A stretch of DNA of 64,000 nucleotides, taken from positions 1,674,001 to 1,738,000 of the forward strand of contig NZ_CP047952.1 of the NCBI RefSeq assembly GCF_014279875.1, in the 5' to 3' direction. The stretch comes from Synechococcus sp. MEDNS5. GTDB lineage: Bacteria; Cyanobacteriota; Cyanobacteriia; PCC-6307; Cyanobiaceae. Under the pieces are notes generated by a model that saw nothing but the letters and a program-made list of their open reading frames with translations, ran no database searches and had not been told where the DNA came from. The position numbers were made by a program, and so were the translations under genes. Position 1 is the stretch's first letter, and the number at the start of each line of letters is the position of its first letter. Positions 17,297 to 25,716 of the stretch are shown piece by piece.

Positions 17297-18169
17297 TCAG
17301 TGTGCCGCGTCTCGGCCTGTGCTGCTCACCCACGCCTCCAGACCTTCACCCAGGAAAGAGAGCCCCAGAACCAAGATGAACATCGCCAGCCCTGGATAGA
17401 GAGCTGTCCACCAGATCCCGGTGGGGACAGCGGCCAGGGCCAGATTGAGATCACTGCCCCATTCCGGAACCGTTTCCGGCAAACCAAGGCCAAGAAATCC
17501 CAGGCCTCCCAGCACCAACACCGCATCAGCCGCATTGAGCGTGAGCAACACCGGCACGGAGGTGATCACGTTGCGCAGCAGGTAGCGGCGGAGAATCCAG
17601 ACCGGACCCGCGCCCAAGGTGCGGGCCGCCTCCACGAACAATTCAGCTTTCACCTGGGCCGTTTGATTGCGCACCACACGGAAGTACTGCGGCACATACA
17701 CCACGCAAAGGGCTGCAGCCGCGTTGGGGATGCCCCGACCGAGCAGAAAGGCCAGCACCACCGACAGCAGCAGCACCGGCAGGGTGTAGAGGGTATCCAT
17801 CAGCAACACCAGGACTCGGTCCACACCGCCGCCGAGATACCCGCTCACCATGCCCAGGGGCACTCCGATCACAAGGGCAAGCGCCACGGCCAGCAGCACC
17901 ACCTGCAAGGCCACTCCACTGCCCTGCAACGTGCGCACACACACATCCCGCCCAAGCCGGTCCGTACCGCACCAGTGCTGCAGGGATGGGGGTGCATAGA
18001 TGGGATTGTCCAGCCCGGCATTGGGATCGGGAAGCACTCCAGCCGCCAGCAGCAGGGGGGTGACCAACGCCACGAGCACGTAAATCGTCACGATCACCAG
18101 GCCCCAGCGCGCCATGCGGCCTGAAAGGCTCGGCCTGGCGGTGCCCAGGGGAGACGACGCAAAGCTCAC
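17297..18169 (-). CDS. ABC transporter permease, DppC/OppC type
   Basis: A 290-residue inner-membrane permease of the peptide/nickel ABC importer class. An N-terminal helix is followed by the TDRLGRDVCVRTLQG motif typical of DppC/OppC/NikC, then the core helices and the EAA loop (FVEAARTLGAGPVWILRRYLL) that contacts the ATPase. The end has GFLGLGLPETVPEWG. The partner permease, ATPases and binding protein are not adjacent. The substrate cannot be told from sequence; di- or oligopeptides or nickel are possible. Confidence 0.9.
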   Translation of the reverse strand: MSFASSPLGTARPSLSGRMARWGLVIVTIYVLVALVTPLLLAAGVLPDPNAGLDNPIYAPPSLQHWCGTDRLGRDVCVRTLQGSGVALQVVLLAVALALVIGVPLGMVSGYLGGGVDRVLVLLMDTLYTLPVLLLSVVLAFLLGRGIPNAAAALCVVYVPQYFRVVRNQTAQVKAELFVEAARTLGAGPVWILRRYLLRNVITSVPVLLTLNAADAVLVLGGLGFLGLGLPETVPEWGSDLNLALAAVPTGIWWTALYPGLAMFILVLGLSFLGEGLEAWVSSTGRDAAH

Positions 18170-18234
18170 GTCAGCGCAAGAGTGTGGTGAGGTGCATTCT
18201 TGCCTGCCTGAGCGGCAACGAGCAGGATTGGCCT

Positions 18235-19644
18235 ATGCAACCGACGCGCCCCTGGAAGCAACGCCTCACAGGCAGCATGCTGGGCCAGTTGCAGCTGGCC
18301 ACCTATGCCGCCGTGCTGCTGGGATTCACAGCGGCCACAAGCACAGGGCTCTGGTTGAGCGAACGCACACGCCTGCAAGTGGGCGAGGCTGAGCTCCGGG
18401 CTGGGTCGGAATCGCTGGCGTTCTGCCTGGTGGCCCACGGCGGCGAGGGGCAGGATGTGATCCGCAGGGAACTGCAGGATCACTCCAGCGTGCGCACCCA
18501 ACTCTGGCTGGAACAGCCAGATGGCTCAGTGCTCAGCCCGGAACGCTCGCACCTGCCACGACCGGAGGGCCTGCTGCAAACAGCCATGGCCGCCAACAGC
18601 ACGCGCACGCCAGGACAGGCCCATGTGATCGAGCTGAATGGGCGCGATTACCTCACCCTGCTCGACCGCAAGTTGACCTCCGGTGCCCTGCTCTGGAGCA
18701 GCACGGAGATCACCGGGCTGGGGCAATCGCAGACGGAATTCCTGGGCTGGATGATTCTGATCTGGGGAAGCTGCCTTGGGGGCTCCCTAGCGCTGGTCAC
18801 CCTGCTGGTGCGACGGATCACCAAGCCCTTGCAGGATCTGAGCGACCGCAGCGCTGAACTCACCGCCGACGGGCTGAAATCGGCAGCTCTGCCGGTCCCC
18901 ACCGGGCCTCTGGAGCTCACCCGCCTCACGCGCACTTACAACGCCCTGATCGAGCGGCTGGCTTGGTCGTGGAGTCAGCAGCGCCAATTCGTGAGCGCGG
19001 TGAGCCATGAATTGCAAACGCCACTCACCCTCGTATCCGGTTCGCTGAAACGGGTGATGCGCAAGGCACCGGATCTGGATCCGGCATTGATGCAACGCCT
19101 CCAAGACGCCCAAGACGAAACCACCGACATGCAGCAGCTCCTCAACGACCTGCTGGATCTCTCCCGCAGTGATTCCGGCCGGTTGCAGGTGAAGGAGGAA
19201 GCGGTGCCCCTGCCCCCCCTCATCGACAGCATCGTGCGCGTGCAGGGGCCTGTCTACGGCCGCACGATGGAAGTCCAAGGACCCAACGATCAGGCATCTC
19301 TCGTCGCCCTCGCCGATGCATCCCGGCTGCATCAGGTGCTGGTCAACCTGGTGGAAAACGCTCACAAGTACTCACCGCCGGATCAACCGATCCAGCTCAC
19401 CCTTGGGCGGGTTGCCGAGGGAGTTCAGGTGGAGGTGATCGACCATGGCATCGGCATTCCCAGCGCCGACCAACCCCACATCTTTGAACGCTTCCATCGC
19501 GGGTCGAACACCGGGGGCCACAGCGGCAGCGGCCTCGGTCTCTCCGTGGTGAAATTACTGGTGGAGGCGATGGGGGGATCCATCACTGTGGCCAGTGAAC
19601 CCGGGATGGGCAGCCGCTTCCGCATCCTTCTGCAATCGGCTTGA
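18235..19644 (+). CDS. Sensor histidine kinase (HAMP-HisKA-HATPase_c)
   Basis: The 469-residue protein has an N-terminal membrane helix (about 20-40), a periplasmic sensor segment of about 130 residues, a second helix (WMILIWGSCLGGSLALVTLL), a HAMP domain (RRITKPLQDLSDRSAEL), the H-box VSAVSHELQTPLTLVSG with the phospho-accepting His, and the ATPase N-box (NLVENAHKYSPP), G1 (DHGIGIP) and G2 (GSGLGLSVV). It is a classic class I kinase. No response regulator is beside it on the same strand; the nearest is at 23.6 kb. The ATG at 18235 is preferred over upstream starts. Confidence 0.93.
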   Translation: MQPTRPWKQRLTGSMLGQLQLATYAAVLLGFTAATSTGLWLSERTRLQVGEAELRAGSESLAFCLVAHGGEGQDVIRRELQDHSSVRTQLWLEQPDGSVLSPERSHLPRPEGLLQTAMAANSTRTPGQAHVIELNGRDYLTLLDRKLTSGALLWSSTEITGLGQSQTEFLGWMILIWGSCLGGSLALVTLLVRRITKPLQDLSDRSAELTADGLKSAALPVPTGPLELTRLTRTYNALIERLAWSWSQQRQFVSAVSHELQTPLTLVSGSLKRVMRKAPDLDPALMQRLQDAQDETTDMQQLLNDLLDLSRSDSGRLQVKEEAVPLPPLIDSIVRVQGPVYGRTMEVQGPNDQASLVALADASRLHQVLVNLVENAHKYSPPDQPIQLTLGRVAEGVQVEVIDHGIGIPSADQPHIFERFHRGSNTGGHSGSGLGLSVVKLLVEAMGGSITVASEPGMGSRFRILLQSA

Positions 19645-20015
19645 TGATCGCCTACCTCATCCTCTGCACATTGCTGGTGCCGGCCAACCTCTGGGCCACG
19701 ATCACCCCCCACCTGCACAGCGAGGTGAGCATGCGCCTGCTGCATGCACTCTCAACCGCCGTGCTGATCCCCCCCTTGGTGAGCCTGTGGCGTCAACGCC
19801 GCAGCGTCCAGCCGCTGCCCGCGTTGCTGTTCGCTCCCTTCTCGGTTGTACTGGTGGTGGTGAACACTCACATTGCCCTGATGGGCATGGGCGTGCGCTT
19901 TGGCTGGATCGATCATTTGTTTCTCACCATCGCCTGCCTTGCCGTGATCGCGTTTTATCTCCTCACTGGCGATGAGGCTGAAGCCGTGGATCCGAGGGAC
20001 CAGGGCATCGCCTGA
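19644..20015 (+). CDS. Four-helix membrane protein, hypothetical
   Basis: A 123-residue hydrophobic protein with about four membrane helices (MIAYLILCTLLVPANLWA; HALSTAVLIPPLVSLW; FAPFSVVLVVVNTHIALM; LFLTIACLAVIAFYLL). Its ATG overlaps the TGA of the histidine kinase gene, so the two are translationally coupled and may work together. No family recognised. Its 3' end overlaps the convergent kinase gene by 53 bases. Confidence 0.6.
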   Translation: MIAYLILCTLLVPANLWATITPHLHSEVSMRLLHALSTAVLIPPLVSLWRQRRSVQPLPALLFAPFSVVLVVVNTHIALMGMGVRFGWIDHLFLTIACLAVIAFYLLTGDEAEAVDPRDQGIA

Positions 20016-21453
20016 GGCTGATCACGAACACGGCTCCTCCGCCCTCGCCGTCCTCCACCGACACAGCTCCTTCCATCTGGGAGACGAGGGTGGACACCAC
20101 CGCCAGACCGATTCCGCTACCAGGGATGCCGGTGTTGTGTTGCCCGCGGCGGAACCGCTCAAAAACGAGGCTGCGTTCGTCTAGCGGAATTCCCGGGCCA
20201 TGGTCGCGAACGCGCAGCTCTACCCGCGACGGTGTGCTGGAGCAGCCAATCTCAACCGGAGTGTGTGCGGGGCTGTACTTGCAGGCATTCTCGATCAGAT
20301 TCACGAGGCACTGCACGACCCGATCGCGATCCGCCCAGGCCTGCAGGCTGTGGGGATCGATGCCATCAGCAGGGCAGAAGAGAAACTGGCGTTCGCCAGC
20401 CCCCTCGGCCAGGGCAATCGCCTGCCGCACCGCCTCGCAAACACTCAAGGGTTGGAGCTCGAGTTGCAGGCTGCCGGTTTCGGCTCGCGTGATCGCCAGC
20501 AAGCCCGTGACCAGCCGACCCAAACGACGGCTTTCCTCCTCGACGATCGCCAGTTGATGGCGCTGGTCCTCGGAGAGGTTGTCGGAACGACGCAACAAAC
20601 GGCGGCTGTAGCCGGCGATCAGAGTGATCGGATTGCGCAGCTCGTGGCTCACAGTGCTGGCGAACTGCCGCTGACGCTCAAAGGACTGAGCCAGGCGATC
20701 CAACAGCTCGTTGAAAGCATGGGCGAGGGGCCGGAGCTCCTCTGGTTCCTGGCCCGGCGTGAAGCGTTGCTGTTGCAGCGAACTGGAGCGCACAGCGCTG
20801 AGGGTGTCGCCGAAACGGCGCAAGGGACGAAGGCTGCGCTGAATGCCGCGGCGGTTTAACAGGATCGTGATCAGGGACGCCAGCACTGCCGCAGCGGTGA
20901 GGATCCAATTGAGCTGGTGCTGCAGGGCCACGTCCTCGCTCACATCCTTCAGCAGATAGAGACTCCAGGGGGTCTTGCCCAGGGTGAGGGTCGTGCCACT
21001 CACCGTGTAGGTGCGTCCTTCGGCCTCAAAGGTCTGCGGACGGGACATGCGGCGCACCTGTTCTTCGGCCTGAAAACGCAGCGCCGGCGTGGAGACGATT
21101 AGATCGTTGCTGCTGAGCTGGGGCATCACCATGCCGGCTGGAAAGCCCGTGGGATGCCCCCAGAGGGCCAGATCAAATGTTGAGAAGTGGCTCAAGGTGC
21201 GCTGCAGCGTCTGCGCATCCACCTGCTCCGCACTGCTGCGCAGGACGACACGCTCCGCTCTGCGCATCATGTCCAGCTGGCGTTGATAACGCTGCTGGGC
21301 AAACACCTGCAGGTTCACCACCAGCAGCAATCCATAGCCCAGCAAAACAGCCACCAGGCTTGTGCGTTCCAAACGACGCTGAATCGCTGTAGGTGGTGCC
21401 GTTAACAGGCGTGGCCGCCAAGGCATCAGCCAACCTGGGAACAACACAGTCAT
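19963..21453 (-). CDS. Sensor histidine kinase (HAMP-HisKA-HATPase_c)
   Basis: A kinase with a first membrane helix (SLVAVLLGYGLLLVVNLQVF), an extracytoplasmic sensor of about 150 residues, a second helix (WILTAAAVLASLITILL), a HAMP-like linker, the H-box ASTVSHELRNPITLIAG, N-box NLIENACKYSPAH, G1 DHGPGIP and G2 GSGIGLAVV. It lies just upstream in the window from, and on the same strand as, the pseudopilin operon at 21.5-23.5 kb; its start is about 70 bases from the end of that operon, so it may be read from the same transcript. Starts at 21453 or 21426 are both possible; the frame opens at 21510. Confidence 0.92.
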   Translation of the reverse strand: MTVLFPGWLMPWRPRLLTAPPTAIQRRLERTSLVAVLLGYGLLLVVNLQVFAQQRYQRQLDMMRRAERVVLRSSAEQVDAQTLQRTLSHFSTFDLALWGHPTGFPAGMVMPQLSSNDLIVSTPALRFQAEEQVRRMSRPQTFEAEGRTYTVSGTTLTLGKTPWSLYLLKDVSEDVALQHQLNWILTAAAVLASLITILLNRRGIQRSLRPLRRFGDTLSAVRSSSLQQQRFTPGQEPEELRPLAHAFNELLDRLAQSFERQRQFASTVSHELRNPITLIAGYSRRLLRRSDNLSEDQRHQLAIVEEESRRLGRLVTGLLAITRAETGSLQLELQPLSVCEAVRQAIALAEGAGERQFLFCPADGIDPHSLQAWADRDRVVQCLVNLIENACKYSPAHTPVEIGCSSTPSRVELRVRDHGPGIPLDERSLVFERFRRGQHNTGIPGSGIGLAVVSTLVSQMEGAVSVEDGEGGGAVFVISLRRCPGPSDPRLQPHRQ

Positions 21454-21519
21454 TTCAAAGCAGAGCCAAGCCCTTGTCGTCCCCCAACTAGGGGATGAAC
21501 GAGCCAACACATCCTCTGC

Positions 21520-22110
21520 TCAGGCATCCAGACGGCTCTGGAAGCGCCGGTGTTGGCCAGACCCATCACGAAGCTCCTGCTCCAGTTGCAGTTGGAGCAG
21601 CGGAAGCGTTGGATGGTTCTGCGCGCTGAATCCAGGAACGGAACGATCGGGCAATGCATCCAGCAACACCCGGTTTTGATAGGCCCCTTCAAGATTAATC
21701 ACGCCATCGATCCCGTAAGACGGACCGCAGCGCATCAGCACCTGTCCACGCCAGATCGCCGAAGGTGCCCGGCCAACGGAATAGACGATCACATCGCTGC
21801 CCCGGGCATCAGGATCGCCGGCCCCCATGGCGATGGCGAGCACGGGTCGCCGTCCGCTGAGGGCGCAAGGCCAGGCTTTCGAGGGGGGTGGATCCACCAT
21901 CCAGCCCTGAGCGGTCGCAATCTCGGCTTTGATCAGCTCCAGGGTGCGGCGCTGAAGGCCTTTGGTCTGCAGGCGCTCAGCCATGGCCGAGCCAAGCCGC
22001 AGGTCGGCACTGATCAAGCACAGCAGCAGCGCAAACAGCGCAGTGCCCAGAGTGAGAGCCAGCAACAGCTCCAACAGGGTGAAGCCCCTGGCGCATCGGC
22101 GATGAATCAT
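21520..22110 (-). CDS. Type IV minor pilin, PilW-like (position W of cassette A)
   Basis: A 196-residue prepilin. The leader MIHRRCARG is followed by FTLLELLLALTLGTALFALL, with cleavage after Gly9 and the conserved Glu at +5, then a globular part with Cys residues (WPCAL, MRCGPS). Size and position at the end of the operon resemble PilW. It follows the FimT-like gene by four bases. Such proteins build the priming tip of type IV pili or related secretion fibres. The prepilin call is firm; the subtype is by order and size. Confidence 0.82.
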   Translation of the reverse strand: MIHRRCARGFTLLELLLALTLGTALFALLLCLISADLRLGSAMAERLQTKGLQRRTLELIKAEIATAQGWMVDPPPSKAWPCALSGRRPVLAIAMGAGDPDARGSDVIVYSVGRAPSAIWRGQVLMRCGPSYGIDGVINLEGAYQNRVLLDALPDRSVPGFSAQNHPTLPLLQLQLEQELRDGSGQHRRFQSRLDA

Positions 22111-22114
22111 CGGT

Positions 22115-22642
22115 TCAGCCCTCCTGAGGCAAGGGCAGACACTGGCTGCTGCGCAAGGCATCGCCCCCAGCTAGGGGAGAGCCCGCATAACGGCCAATTC
22201 GGCTGATCCCCAGGGGAAGGCTCACCACCAGACAGGGGCTGCCAGACACTCTGAAGTGACTTAACACCGTTGTGCCGCCATCAAGGAGCAAACCGTTGGC
22301 TGACACCCGCAGCACAGAGGGCAGGTTGGTGTGCACTTTGATCTCGGCCTGGCCAATACCCTCCTGGAGCGACAGGGCCGCACCGCTGCAGGGGGGCAAG
22401 CTGGCGTGGTCGGCCGCCACCCAGCCGTCTGCCATCAAGGCCACAGCGCAGGCCTGCTGATCCCTGCGGGCTGAGAGCCGGGCACGTTCAAGCCCCAGGC
22501 GCAGGCGACGAGCCGCCGCATCGAGCTGCAGACGATCCCGGTCGGCCCCGGCATGCACCAGGCCGATGCTGCAGCTGATGCCCACGATGGCGACCACCAC
22601 CATCACCTCCACCAGGGTGAATCCATTGCGGGAGCGCGTCAT
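22115..22642 (-). CDS. Type IV minor pilin, FimT/GspH-like (position H of cassette A)
   Basis: A 175-residue prepilin. MTRSRNG is followed by FTLVEVMVVVAIVGI, giving cleavage after Gly7 and Glu at +5. The LDAAARRLRLGLERARLSARRDQQ stretch (read in two parts) and the later GGTTVLSHFRVSG match the GspH/FimT pattern of a short helix pair and beta domain. Start by ATG at 22642, overlapping the previous gene by four bases. It is the third of four minor-pilin genes in this operon. Confidence 0.85.
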   Translation of the reverse strand: MTRSRNGFTLVEVMVVVAIVGISCSIGLVHAGADRDRLQLDAAARRLRLGLERARLSARRDQQACAVALMADGWVAADHASLPPCSGAALSLQEGIGQAEIKVHTNLPSVLRVSANGLLLDGGTTVLSHFRVSGSPCLVVSLPLGISRIGRYAGSPLAGGDALRSSQCLPLPQEG

Positions 22643-23043
22643 GGCTGGCACAGGCCATAGGCCCCTGGGGTGATCAGCTGCCGCCGCTGCCGAACAGCAC
22701 GGCCCTGGGGTGCGCGGGCCTCCAGCTCCTGCCAGAGCCCCAGGCCATGGGGATCGGCACTCAGGTGCCGAGTGGTGCCCTCGGGTGCTGGCAAAGCCTG
22801 ATCCATGGCTACGCTGAGACTGCTCACATCAAACCGGCATGAGCCGTTGATGAGGGTATGGGCCCCGGCTTCGGCGATCAGCCAGCGATGGCTCGCCAAA
22901 CGGAGACGTTCCAACTGATCCGCCTGCTGCTCCAGCCGAGTGGACGCCGCCACTTCGCTTGCCGCCTGACTCCACACCCCCAAAGCAGCGGCACTGCTTG
23001 CTGCGAGCAGCAGGCTGGAGATCAGCACTTCAATCAGGTTCAT
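22639..23043 (-). CDS. Type IV minor pilin, PilV-like, apparently without a leader peptide (position V of cassette A)
   Basis: The 134-residue product starts MNLIEVLISSLLLAASSAAA. Met1 aligns with the first residue of a mature pilin and Glu falls at position 5, so the protein looks like a processed pilin whose leader is missing. The frame upstream is open but merely shadows the neighbour, and the ATG overlaps that neighbour's stop (TGATG), supporting 23043. A soluble C-terminal part with a Cys pair follows. The subtype comes from operon order and the NLIEVLIS helix typical of PilV. Confidence 0.75.
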   Translation of the reverse strand: MNLIEVLISSLLLAASSAAALGVWSQAASEVAASTRLEQQADQLERLRLASHRWLIAEAGAHTLINGSCRFDVSSLSVAMDQALPAPEGTTRHLSADPHGLGLWQELEARAPQGRAVRQRRQLITPGAYGLCQP

Positions 23044-23540
23044 CAGGCGTCCTCCTGGCCGGAACGGCCCAGCAGCTGGGGCTCCGCAAGCGAGGCCACC
23101 GCTGACTCCTGCGTAAGACGAACCAACACGCGCGCTTGGCGGCCGTCGTCCAGCGCCAGCAGCAGGGTTCCGCGGTTCGCGGACGGTTCCCAACGGATCA
23201 GCCGCCAGGACTCCCCGTCCACAACGCCACTTGTCAAAAGTTGGGGATCCGCCTCTGGGCAGGTGGATGGTGCGACCTCCCAGGCCATGGATGGCAAAGA
23301 CAACAAGCAGGCCTGGGGACCCTGGGCAGCTGCAGCAAACGCCTGCGCCGCCGAACGCAGCCGATCCGCACTGGTGGCGCGCTGCTGATGGGCCGCCGCC
23401 CGCAAGCGTCCCTGGAGGCTGAGGGTGTGGATAGAGGCACTGCCCAGCAGCAACAGGGATGACACCCCCAGGGCCAGGGGCATCACAAAGCCTTGGGCCA
23501 GCGGCCGGTGCTGATGCCGGAGCGATTCGCGACAGAGCAT
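23043..23540 (-). CDS. Type IV minor pilin, PilX-like (position X of cassette A)
   Basis: The 165-residue protein has a basic leader ending LAQG at Gly17, then FVMPLALGVSSLLLLGSASI. There is no Glu at +5, as is usual for PilX/GspK-type minor pilins. An Ala/Arg-rich helix (RLRSAAQAFAAAAQG) follows, then a beta domain with two Cys. It is the first gene of the minor-pilin operon and is coupled to the next by TGATG. It is divergent from the response regulator gene across about 76 bases, the likely control region. The frame is open to 23870, but the extra part shadows the regulator gene. Confidence 0.75.
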   Translation of the reverse strand: MLCRESLRHQHRPLAQGFVMPLALGVSSLLLLGSASIHTLSLQGRLRAAAHQQRATSADRLRSAAQAFAAAAQGPQACLLSLPSMAWEVAPSTCPEADPQLLTSGVVDGESWRLIRWEPSANRGTLLLALDDGRQARVLVRLTQESAVASLAEPQLLGRSGQEDA

Positions 23541-23616
23541 GGGAACGTGAGCATCGCAACTGCCTAGAGCTTTCCCCGCACTCCAGCCATAAGGTGACGG
23601 CAACGACCTATTCGCG

Positions 23617-24324
23617 ATGGCCGAGGAGCCCAGCGGCCAACTGCTGATCGTCGACGACGACCCGGAGCTGTTGCAGTTTCTGCTGGAGGAACTCAGCCAG
23701 GACGGCATTGAGTGCCAGGGGGCCAACTGCGGCGCGGAGGCGTTGCTGCTACTGCGCCAACAGCGCTTTGACCTGGTGGTGCTCGACTGGAACCTTCCGG
23801 ATTTCAATGGCATTGAGATCTGCAGGCGTCTGCGCAGCAGCGGCGACACCACACCGGTGCTGATGCTCACGGCCCATCACGATCTGGAGGATCGGGTGCA
23901 AGCCCTTGATCTGGGCGCCGATGACTACATCACCAAACCATTCGAGCTGCCGGAACTGCATGCACGGGTGCGCGCCCAGCTGCGGCGCAGCCGCTACACC
24001 AACCCAGGCTCCTCCGCCGAAACCTTGACCCTCGGCGATTTGCAGCTGGACCTGATCAACCGCAAAGTGCAGCTCGGCGAACAGGAGTTAGCGCTCTCTC
24101 AGCGGGAGTTTGATCTACTCGCCTTTCTGGTGAAACACCATGGCGAAGTGCAGGCCCGCCAACACATCCTCGACAGCGTTTGGGGGGCGCCGTTCGTCGG
24201 CGACCCCAACACCCTGGATGTGTACATGGGCTATCTGCGCCGCAAGCTGGAAGGGCCCGATCGTCCCCGGCTGCTGCATACTGTGCGCGGTGTGGGCTTC
24301 ATGGCGCGGCTGCCGCAAGCTTGA
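23617..24324 (+). CDS. Response regulator, OmpR/PhoB type
   Basis: A 235-residue DNA-binding regulator. The receiver domain (8-123) has the acidic pocket DDD at 13-15, the phospho-accepting Asp57 (VVLDWNLPDFNG), Thr85 and Lys107 (ITKPFE). The C-terminal winged helix (about 138-232) has LSQREFDLLAFLVKHHGEV and the YLRRKLEG recognition part ending in VRGVGFM. It is divergent from the minor-pilin operon and convergent, with a 26-base overlap, with the histidine kinase at 24.3 kb, its likely partner. Regulation of the pilin genes is an inference from position. Confidence 0.93.
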   Translation: MAEEPSGQLLIVDDDPELLQFLLEELSQDGIECQGANCGAEALLLLRQQRFDLVVLDWNLPDFNGIEICRRLRSSGDTTPVLMLTAHHDLEDRVQALDLGADDYITKPFELPELHARVRAQLRRSRYTNPGSSAETLTLGDLQLDLINRKVQLGEQELALSQREFDLLAFLVKHHGEVQARQHILDSVWGAPFVGDPNTLDVYMGYLRRKLEGPDRPRLLHTVRGVGFMARLPQA

Positions 24325-25585
24325 AACGCAGCTGCAGATCGGCCCCACCCCCGGGTGCCTCAGCAATCACCACCTCGCCATTCATCGCCCGCGTAAGTTC
24401 ATCCACCAACGCCAGGCCGATGCCAGGACCGCGTTGCCCCGCAGCCGTGGATCCCCGTTGAAAGCGCTGCAGCACCAGCGTTCGCTCCGATTCGGCGATA
24501 CCCGGCCCGGAATCCTGCACATGCAGCACCAGTTGATGGCCGATCACCTCGGCGAACAAGCGCACAGAGCCGGTGCTGAAGCTGAGGGCATTGGTGATCA
24601 ACAACTGCAGGCTCTGCTGCAGACGCGTGGCATCAGCTGAAAACAGTGGCAGCCGTTGAGAAGAGGGAAGCGGCAAATGCAGGCGTTCCCCTGCACGGGC
24701 ACAGGCCTGCTCATAGGCCAGGAGCAGTTGTTCCTCGGCATCAAGACGCGCCGGCTGCAACTGCAAACGACCGGCATCGCAGCGGGCCAGTTCGCGCAGG
24801 GCTGTGAGCAACGTGCCCATTCTCCTGGCTTCTAAATCGATGCTGTCGGCTGAATCCCGCGCCAAATCCGAAAGCATTTGACGCTGCAGCCTTTGGCTGT
24901 GGCCTGAGATCACCGTGATCGGCGTGCGCAGCTCATGGGCCACGCCATCCACAAACGAGCGCTCCCGCTGCCAGGCCGCTGCCAGGCGTTGCTGGAGATT
25001 GTTGAAGGCCTCGGCGATTGCACGCAGTTCCTGGGGCTGACGGCTGGAATCGAGCAGGTGCTCACCGAGGGTGTCGGCCTCGAGAGCCTGGAGCTCCTGA
25101 TCAAGGTCATTGAGGGGCAGCACCAGCCCGCGCTTCAACACCGGCCTCAGGAGAAGGGAGGTGAACAAAATGGAAGCGCCAGCGGCGGCCACCAGCAGCA
25201 TCTGCGAGAACTGCTGCTGCTGAAGAGAGTCCGTCACGTCTTGGCGCAGCTCAAGAAGGCGGCGCTCGTTATTGGGTAATCGGAAGCTGGAGCGGCTGAG
25301 CAACCACTGCTGGCCCGAGAGGCCTGGTTGGAGCGTGGGCGACTGCAGCTCACCATCAGCGAGCACACGCGCGTCCAGGCCCAGGGAACCGAGGGGTCCA
25401 GCGTCCAAAGCACCGGTGGAGGCCTGCTGAAGCAGGGATGCCGCCAGCTTCAGGTGCTGCTGTTTGCGCTGGAGATCGCCCAAGGCAGCATTCACCAGCA
25501 GCAGCAGCACATAGCCGGCAATCACCGAGAGCAAGGCGGTGGACTGAAGCCAGCCGCGCAGTGATGGCAGAACGGTGCGCCGCAA
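24299..25585 (-). CDS. Sensor histidine kinase (HAMP-HisKA-HATPase_c)
   Basis: The 428-residue kinase has a first helix (LLSVIAGYVLLLLVNAALG), a short extracytoplasmic loop of about 95 residues, a second helix (MLLVAAAGASILFTSLLL), a HAMP-like linker, the H-box VDGVAHELRTPITVISG, the N region (LQLLITNALSFSTG, where the usual Asn-Ala is kept), G1 DSGPGI and G2 RGPGIGLALV. It faces the response regulator tail to tail and is divergent from pilA. It probably pairs with that regulator. Confidence 0.92.
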   Translation of the reverse strand: MRRTVLPSLRGWLQSTALLSVIAGYVLLLLVNAALGDLQRKQQHLKLAASLLQQASTGALDAGPLGSLGLDARVLADGELQSPTLQPGLSGQQWLLSRSSFRLPNNERRLLELRQDVTDSLQQQQFSQMLLVAAAGASILFTSLLLRPVLKRGLVLPLNDLDQELQALEADTLGEHLLDSSRQPQELRAIAEAFNNLQQRLAAAWQRERSFVDGVAHELRTPITVISGHSQRLQRQMLSDLARDSADSIDLEARRMGTLLTALRELARCDAGRLQLQPARLDAEEQLLLAYEQACARAGERLHLPLPSSQRLPLFSADATRLQQSLQLLITNALSFSTGSVRLFAEVIGHQLVLHVQDSGPGIAESERTLVLQRFQRGSTAAGQRGPGIGLALVDELTRAMNGEVVIAEAPGGGADLQLRFKLAAAAP

Positions 25586-25716
25586 AAGCTGAGAGCAACC
25601 CTAAGAACCTTCTTAGGAAGCTTTAGCCGTTCCTTCCTGTACGAACCATGAGAAAAGGAGATGGTTGATCCGTGAGCACGAAACGTGCCAGTTCACTTAT
25701 CACCATCGGACCAGCC

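Noticed and set aside
23044-23559. Long N-terminal part of the frame of the PilV-like gene
   Set aside because: It is an out-of-frame shadow of the PilX-like gene; the ATG at 23043 overlapping that gene's stop is a better start.
25661-25675. Tiny frame MVDP after AAGGAG before pilA
   Set aside because: The ribosome site touches the start codon with no spacing and only four codons follow.
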